Assembly: GCF_016908395.1 (NCBI RefSeq)
Contig: NZ_JAFBDU010000001.1
Coordinates: 496,001-560,000, forward strand
Direction: 5' to 3'
DNA from: Metabacillus crassostreae
Lineage (GTDB): Bacteria; Bacillota; Bacilli; Bacillales; Bacillaceae
Length of the DNA stretch: 64,000 nt
The translations under genes were made by a program, and so were the position numbers. Shown one piece after another: positions 59,771 through 64,000 of the stretch. Every line of letters begins with the position of its first letter. Position 1 is the stretch's first letter. The notes under the pieces were generated by a model. It was not told where the DNA came from. It did not search any database and worked only from the letters and a program-made list of their open reading frames with translations.

Positions 59771-60733
59771 TTGGAACTTCTATCAATTGAAAAACAATTT
59801 GCAGATGCTTTAAAATCCGTTGCTCGAAATTTAGTAATAAAGGAGTATATTCAGCAATCTTCTGAACTTTATCCGTTATTTCAAAGTGCTGCTAAAAGAT
59901 TTGTGACAGGTGATTCAAGAGAAGATGGATTATCTATTGGTGATTTACTTATCAATAAGGGTTACCGCATTTCGCTGGAATCTCTCGGTGAAAATACTAC
60001 AAACAAAGAGGAGTGCGTTAGAGTTAAAGATGAGTTTATAGCGTTGATAAGGGAATGTGGAAACCATGGAATAAGTTCTCGGATTTCTTTTGATTTATCT
60101 CATATCGGTTTATCTGTTGATCCTAAACTTGCCTATCAAAACTTACTAGAGATGTCAAAAGAAGCACAATCTTATAATCTTTCTCTTATGATTAGTATGG
60201 AGGAATCGGCTAAAACGGATCAGATACTTCATTTATATAAAAGAGTTGTTGTCGAATATCCTAACGTTGGGGTTACACTACAAGCTCAACTATATCGAAC
60301 ACTTGATGACCTTAATGAATTGCTTAATTATCCTGGGGCAATTCGTATTGTTAAAGGGGCATATCAAGAACCAGCAGATATTTGTATCCCTCGTTCAGAT
60401 GAGTTGGACCAACGATATTTAGAATTAGTGGATTTATGTGTTAAAGCTGGACATCAGGTTTCAATTGCTTCTCACGATGAAGCTATATATAAACAGATTT
60501 TGGAGCGTGGTTATTTACAAAATACGTATGTAGAAGCAGAAATGTTATACGGAATTTGTCCTGAACTTTGTAAACAACTTAAAGACAAGGGGTTACCTGT
60601 TCGGGTATATTTAACATATGGTGTGGAGTGGTATCTATACCTAACTCATAGAATAGCAGAATATCCACCTAACATTTATGTTGCTATTACGGATATGATT
60701 CGTGGAGAAGGAAACTCTTCTCAATTTTACTAA
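59771..60733 (+). CDS. Proline dehydrogenase
   Basis: A 320-aa FAD-dependent proline dehydrogenase (first step of proline catabolism, proline to pyrroline-5-carboxylate) with the PutA-type barrel: SSRISFDLSHIGLSVDP, GAIRIVKGAYQEPADI, ASHDEAIYKQIL, and the C-terminal YLTHRIAEYPPNIY motif of family enzymes. TTG start after GAGGGAT. No P5C dehydrogenase next to it. Intact; bounded by repeats. Confidence 0.9.
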   Translation: MELLSIEKQFADALKSVARNLVIKEYIQQSSELYPLFQSAAKRFVTGDSREDGLSIGDLLINKGYRISLESLGENTTNKEECVRVKDEFIALIRECGNHGISSRISFDLSHIGLSVDPKLAYQNLLEMSKEAQSYNLSLMISMEESAKTDQILHLYKRVVVEYPNVGVTLQAQLYRTLDDLNELLNYPGAIRIVKGAYQEPADICIPRSDELDQRYLELVDLCVKAGHQVSIASHDEAIYKQILERGYLQNTYVEAEMLYGICPELCKQLKDKGLPVRVYLTYGVEWYLYLTHRIAEYPPNIYVAITDMIRGEGNSSQFY

Positions 60734-60739
60734 AATAGA

Positions 60740-60834
60740 ATGTGAAAAAATCTAACTGAACTAAAGTGTACGATTCTTCGATAACGAAGGATCGTTTTTC
60801 TTATTCAGCTAACGGTACAGAATAGTTTAATAAG
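60740..60834 (+). repeat. Main repeat, variant with perfect-looking stem
   Basis: TGTGAAAAAATCTAACTGAACTAAAGT, ACGATTCTTCG (60770-60780)/CGAAGGATCGT (60785-60795), TTTTC, TTATTCAGCTAACGGTACAG, AATAGTTTAATAAG. Confidence 0.85.
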
Positions 60835-60872
60835 CAATAAACAGGGGATGATGAAACTTTCACTCAAAAAAT

Positions 60873-60900
60873 CTGTATATTTACTAAAGTAAATATACAG
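60873..60900. other. 28-nt near-perfect palindrome
   Basis: CTGTATATTTACT and AGTAAATATACAG around AA (13-bp arms). AT-rich; may be an operator or cruciform. No gene starts within 160 bp. Nothing else in 60835-61064. Confidence 0.6.
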
Positions 60901-61064
60901 TGAAGGTCTTAGTTTGGAACCTCATTTTCAAACGTCCCATTGCATTGAAAATGTAACCAAACAAGAAGGAAGTATGAAAATTTTTTAATATTACAGGGAT
61001 ATTCATATTTTGTGGATTAGCATTGACTATGCGGTTTCGTCTAAAATACGAGGGGAGGATTTAG

Positions 61065-62284
61065 ATGAACAATACATTAATAAAGCTTAAAAACGGTTCA
61101 CTAATAAACGGTTATGTTAGTTCAGGTTTTCAGAAAGTCAGACAGGAATTCATTAAAAACTTTAATGAAAGAAGAGAGTTAGGAGCTGCATGCACCATTT
61201 ATTTGAATGGTGAGAAAGTTGTAGATTTATGGGGAGGAATAAAAAACCATCAAACAATGGAACCCTGGATGAAAATACTTTGGTAACTGTTTTTTCTTCA
61301 ACAAAAGGTTTTGCAGCACTTGCAGCTGCTATTGCACATTCTAAAGGTTACTTTGACTATGATGAAAAAGTATCAAGCTATTGGAAAGAATTCGGTCAAA
61401 ATGGTAAAGAAAATATTACAGTCCGACAATTATTAAATCATCAAGCTGGATTAAGCACTATTAAGGACCTCCCTCTAAATAAAATATGTGATTTTGATAC
61501 TAAAAATGTAGTAACTGAATTGGAGAAGAAAGAGCCAGATTGGGAACCAGGAACTAGACATGGCTATCATTGTTGGACAATCGGGTGGTTAATTAGTGAA
61601 TTAATTAGAAGAACAGATCCTAAAAATCGTACATTAAAGGAATTTTTTCATGATGAAATTGCAAAACCTCTAAATGCTAAATTTTATATTGGTTTGCCGG
61701 ACCATATTGATGATTCTAGAGTGTCTACTATAAAAGGATTAGGATCTGTTTTAGACCTGTTTAAAAACTTCCGAACTTTTCCTAGAAGTTTATTATTAGC
61801 ATTTATGAATCCTCAATCACTTACTAGCAAAAGTATGGTTGATTCTAAAAATTTACTAGCACATTCTAATTTTAATACAAGAGAAATACGGAAAATTGAA
61901 TTTCCATCTGGTAACGGAATAGGATTAGTGCGAGATATGGCTAAAATATATAGTGAATTTGCTAATGGAGGAAATAACTTAAAACTAAAAAATGAAACAT
62001 TCGAGGAATTGATGAATAACCCTCAACCGACTCAATTGGGTTTTAAAGATGTTGTACAAACTGTTGATACAGCTTTTCAAGTAGGATTTTTTAAACCAAT
62101 AGAAACAGGTTCACATTATGGTTCCCCAAAATGTTTCGGTCACCCAGGGGCTGGAGGTTCATTTTGTTTTGCAGACCCAGAAAATAAAGTGGGATTTGCT
62201 TATGGTATGACAAAAGTGGGAACGTATATGTTTGATGACCCTAGAGAGATAGCTTTACGAAATGCTTTTTATGAGTGTTTATAA
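61065..62284 (+). pseudogene. Serine hydrolase (beta-lactamase/EstB type), one frameshift
   Basis: A 406-aa class C-like esterase/beta-lactamase-family gene: N-terminal part ELGAACTIYLNGEKVVDLWG to about 61255, then after a one-base loss NGTLDENTLVTVFSSTKGFA with the SxxK motif SSTK, YHCWTIGWL (YxN-like), and C-terminal CFGHPGAGGSFCFADPE. Total length is 2 mod 3. GGGGAGG precedes the ATG at 61065. The downstream 351-aa frame has no RBS of its own, so activity is doubtful. Hydrolyses esters or amides. Confidence 0.87.
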
Positions 62285-62296
62285 GTTATTTCTTAT

Positions 62297-62326
62297 TAAG
62301 CTAACGGTGAGCTTATGTTGAACAAG
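62297..62326 (+). repeat. Main repeat, class E
   Basis: TTAAGCTAACGGTGAGCTTATGTTGAACAAG. Confidence 0.68.
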
Positions 62327-62347
62327 AGCGACGAATACATTGAGCTA

Positions 62348-62378
62348 TTTGCTGCGCAGTACAAATATACTGTGCTTT
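62348..62378. repeat. R3-like imperfect palindrome
   Basis: TTTGCTGCGCAGTAC-AAATATACTGTGC. Similar to 14419. Confidence 0.5.
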
Positions 62379-62402
62379 CAAACAATTTCTCATCTTCCCT
62401 AA

Positions 62403-62507
62403 CTTTGTGAAAGAATGTACTTAAAGTAACGGGTGCAAGAGTGGAACAAGGAAAGTTGTCGATGCGGCAGCTCCTATTGTGTTAAAGGTGCAGTTTAGCA
62501 CAACAAG
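62403..62507 (+). repeat. Main repeat, variant stem
   Basis: CTTTGTGAAAGAATGTACTT, AAAGTAACGGGTGCAAGA, GAGTTGTC/GATGCGG-type weak stem, GTGTTAAAGGTGCAG, TTTAGCACAACAAG. Confidence 0.8.
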
Positions 62508-62575
62508 TCTTTGCTCTTCATGCGTGAGAATTAAACAGTAGAAATGAAGTGAAAAAATAACCCAAGGAGGGTATT

Positions 62576-62775
62576 ATGCACCCAACAGAAGTAATAGAGC
62601 TCATCGTTGTAGGTGTAGTTATTGCAGTAATCATAATTATTACATTGGGGTGGTTTTCGAAGACGAACCAGAAGTAACTTATCATTATTGGGTAGAGAAG
62701 AATAACATTTACCAAGTCAGCTTTTCGACTAAAAAAGAAAATTTAGACGAGTTAAAGTTCAAAGAAAGTGAATAA
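62576..62775 (+). pseudogene. Small membrane protein, one frameshift
   Basis: ATG 62576 with AAGGAGGGTATT. MHPTEVIELIVVGVVIAVII then a stop after GWFSKTNQK; one base less gives VVFEDEPEVTYHYWVEKNNI and ends LKFKESE at 62775. Joined about 66 aa, a membrane helix with an external domain like DUF3139-type small proteins (resemblance weak). Length is 2 mod 3. Confidence 0.7.
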
Positions 62776-62814
62776 GCTAATGTTTTAACAATATTGTTTG
62801 TTGCTCTATGTTGC

Positions 62815-62879
62815 ACTAACAGGTGCGAGTGTTCAATAAACACTCTCTTTTTCACTAACGGAGTAGTATAGTTTAATAA
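62815..62879 (+). repeat. Main repeat, class A
   Basis: ACTAACAGGTGCGAGTGTTC-AATAAACACTCTCTTTTTC, ACTAACGGAGTAGTATAG, TTTAATAA. Upstream junction of the second cassette copy. Confidence 0.85.
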
Positions 62880-63313
62880 AAATTAACAACAATAATTAGA
62901 ATTTTTAGTAATAATGTATAAGATTCCACTATGGGGGGATTGACGATTTGTATTTCCAGAGCTATTTATCTGTGTTAAAAAGTAATTATATGTTACTTGT
63001 AATTGCGTCATTATTATCATTTCTAACTTTCTTTATTTGGGCGGGTTTACCTGTCTTTATAATAGGAACTGCTGTAGCAGAATTAACTACTAATTTGGGA
63101 GTTATTCATTTTTTCATTTGTGTTTCAGGAGGATTTCTATACTCAGTAATGTTTATACCAATCAATCTTCAAGTAGCTAAAAAAATTGCTGAGCTTAAGA
63201 ATCGAAGTGTGGTGAGTTCTTTTTTACGTATTGAAACGATATGGATATTAATTGTCTCTGTAATTTTTGAGACCATTTTTGTTATTCTAATTGTTCTTCA
63301 ACTATAGGTGCAG
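62868..63313 (+). repeat. Duplicated cassette, copy 2
   Basis: About 98% identical to 3587-4031. The preceding repeat is class A here but class B there, and the following arm is GTTAATTGAAAAGG here but TAGAGTTTAATAAGG there. Confidence 0.9.
62948..63307 (+). CDS. Cassette membrane protein, 119 aa (copy 2)
   Basis: Same protein as at 3666 with four substitutions (F75Y, F90S-type, N to I and F to I near the C-terminus). TTG start, GGGGGG upstream; the spacing to the start is one base longer. Function unknown; hydrophobic segments as in copy 1. Stop TAG again inside TATAGG of the next repeat. Confidence 0.75.
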   Translation: MYFQSYLSVLKSNYMLLVIASLLSFLTFFIWAGLPVFIIGTAVAELTTNLGVIHFFICVSGGFLYSVMFIPINLQVAKKIAELKNRSVVSSFLRIETIWILIVSVIFETIFVILIVLQL

Positions 63314-63327
63314 GTTAATTGAAAAGG
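63297..63327 (+). repeat. Main repeat, class E
   Basis: CTTCAACTATAGGTGCAG-GTTAATTGAAAAGG. Confidence 0.8.
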
Positions 63328-63376
63328 AATAACATTTTATTTACTTGATAATGACTATTACAAAGAGGTGAATAAA

Positions 63377-63604
63377 ATGGCTATAATCTTTGTGGGGTTA
63401 TGGGTTGGTTTAACAGTACCAATTGCATTATCAGTTGTTTTTGCACTGCTTAAACCAATAGTTATGGTTGATAATACGGGAATAAGTATGCTAATCATTG
63501 GACTATTAGTTGCTTTTGTTGATGGTTATATAGGGATTAAAATATATGACAAGAAAATTGAACCTTGGTTGGAGAGGCGAAAGCAGAAAAGAAATTTCCC
63601 TTAA
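63377..63604 (+). CDS. Two-helix membrane protein, 75 aa
   Basis: Helices at about 2-26 (IIFVGLWVGLTVPIALSVVF) and 38-56, then a basic tail (KIEPWLERRKQKRNFP). ATG 63377 with AAAGAGGTG. Its stop TAA lies in TTAAACTAAC, the left arm of the last repeat. Unrecognised. Confidence 0.7.
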   Translation: MAIIFVGLWVGLTVPIALSVVFALLKPIVMVDNTGISMLIIGLLVAFVDGYIGIKIYDKKIEPWLERRKQKRNFP

Positions 63605-63645
63605 ACTAACAGGTGCTAATCCTAAAAACCGTTGATTTGCTTAGA
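63601..63645 (+). repeat. Main repeat, left arm only, last copy
   Basis: TTAAACTAACAGGTGC then unrelated sequence. It marks the visible end of the array. Confidence 0.65.
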
Positions 63646-64000
63646 CAGCTCTTTTTTCTTCTTCAACTCCCTCAGTTAGATTAATATAGCTCTTAAATAC
63701 TCGCTTATTCGCAGGATTTCAAACCACTAGTAAGTACAGTGACGGGTAGAGTGGAATGAGTATTCAGCATAAAGGCTACATGAAGGCATGCAGAAATAGA
63801 GGAGTATATGTCAACTCCATCTTTTACCATATAATGCACGATTCTCCACGCCGCCCCTGGAGGCTTTCCCTCCCATGTCTCAACGGGTCTTTGCCCTCTC
63901 ATTCCTTCGTCATGCCTATCCAAGGGGTGGAGGCCGGTTTTGCTAACGGAATGGGTCAGTGCCCTTGTGTTTAAGTATTCCAGTACTCGGTGCTTTCTTT
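63646..64000. other. G+C-richer unassigned stretch
   Basis: From about 63700 composition is visibly richer in G and C (CACGCCGCCCCTGGAGGC and similar) than anywhere else. Both strands contain small open frames but none with RBS or family likeness. It could be part of an IS, a group II intron or another mobile RNA continuing past the window; I cannot decide. Confidence 0.35.

Noticed and set aside
61229-62284. Complete 351-aa serine hydrolase
   Set aside because: It lacks the first 65 residues of the family, which are encoded just upstream in another frame; one base loss explains both.

Overview
The window is low-GC DNA from a spore-forming member of the Bacillaceae (Bacillus in the broad sense). 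Evidence: AGGAGG-type ribosome binding sites, frequent TTG/GTG starts, a YjcZ-type sporulation peptide, a SinI-type anti-repressor, a SpoIIP-type amidase, an EcsB homologue, and families typical of Bacillus (DUF3885, DUF3231, DUF4375, DUF5412, DUF6366, DUF3953). No rRNA, tRNA, replication or ribosomal gene is visible, so this looks like an accessory chromosomal region. The genus cannot be fixed from sequence alone.

Main observation: from about 3.5 kb to 63.6 kb, roughly 50 copies of one intergenic repeat family lie on the + strand, nearly always just 3' of a short + strand gene. A full copy has a left arm (TTGTGAAA...TTAAACTAACGG), a terminator-like stem-loop with a T tract, a second (C)TAACGG, then GCAG and a right arm (GTTAGTTTAATAAG) complementary to the left arm. 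The stem-loop differs between classes (A to D) while the arms stay the same; minimal copies (E) have arms only. One gene unit, a TTG-started 119-aa membrane protein, is duplicated 59 kb apart at about 98% identity, and its homology starts inside the right arm and stops exactly at GCAG. This one-gene-plus-repeat layout resembles an integron cassette array, but the sites are not canonical attC and no recombinase is present. The cargo is cassette-like: small membrane proteins, lipoproteins, GNATs, a Nudix hydrolase, a HAD hydrolase, a P-loop kinase, GrpB, a methyltransferase. Many are freshly broken by one nonsense codon or frameshift.

Layout. 0-1.3 kb: tail of a mobile-element-like operon with an excisionase-type HTH. 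1.7-3.5 kb: SnoaL-like protein and metallo-hydrolase divergent from an Lrp regulator. 3.5-9.3 kb: cassettes. 9.8-12.3 kb: minus-strand four-gene MacB/FtsX-type ABC operon, then a DUF817 relic. 14.5-22.5 kb: catabolic island of conventional genes (F420-type NADP oxidoreductase, HxlR, MarR, two LLM flavin monooxygenases plus a relic, NADPH flavin reductase/nitroreductase, drug-type MFS exporter) with repeated palindromic operators. 22.8-32.2 kb: cassettes plus a toxin-antitoxin pair with a broken toxin, an SLH protein, DinB and RidA/HxlR. 32.6-34.6 kb: an ECF sigma factor with a SpoIIP-like transmembrane partner, and a c-di-GMP-I riboswitch on the minus strand in front of a sinI-like gene. 34.8-49.4 kb: dense cassettes. 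49.7-54.2 kb: YjcZ, XRE regulator pair, GNAT, YqjF, methionine aminopeptidase. 54.6-63.6 kb: cassettes again, with a MarR-rhodanese operon and proline dehydrogenase. The last 350 bases are visibly richer in G+C and unassigned.
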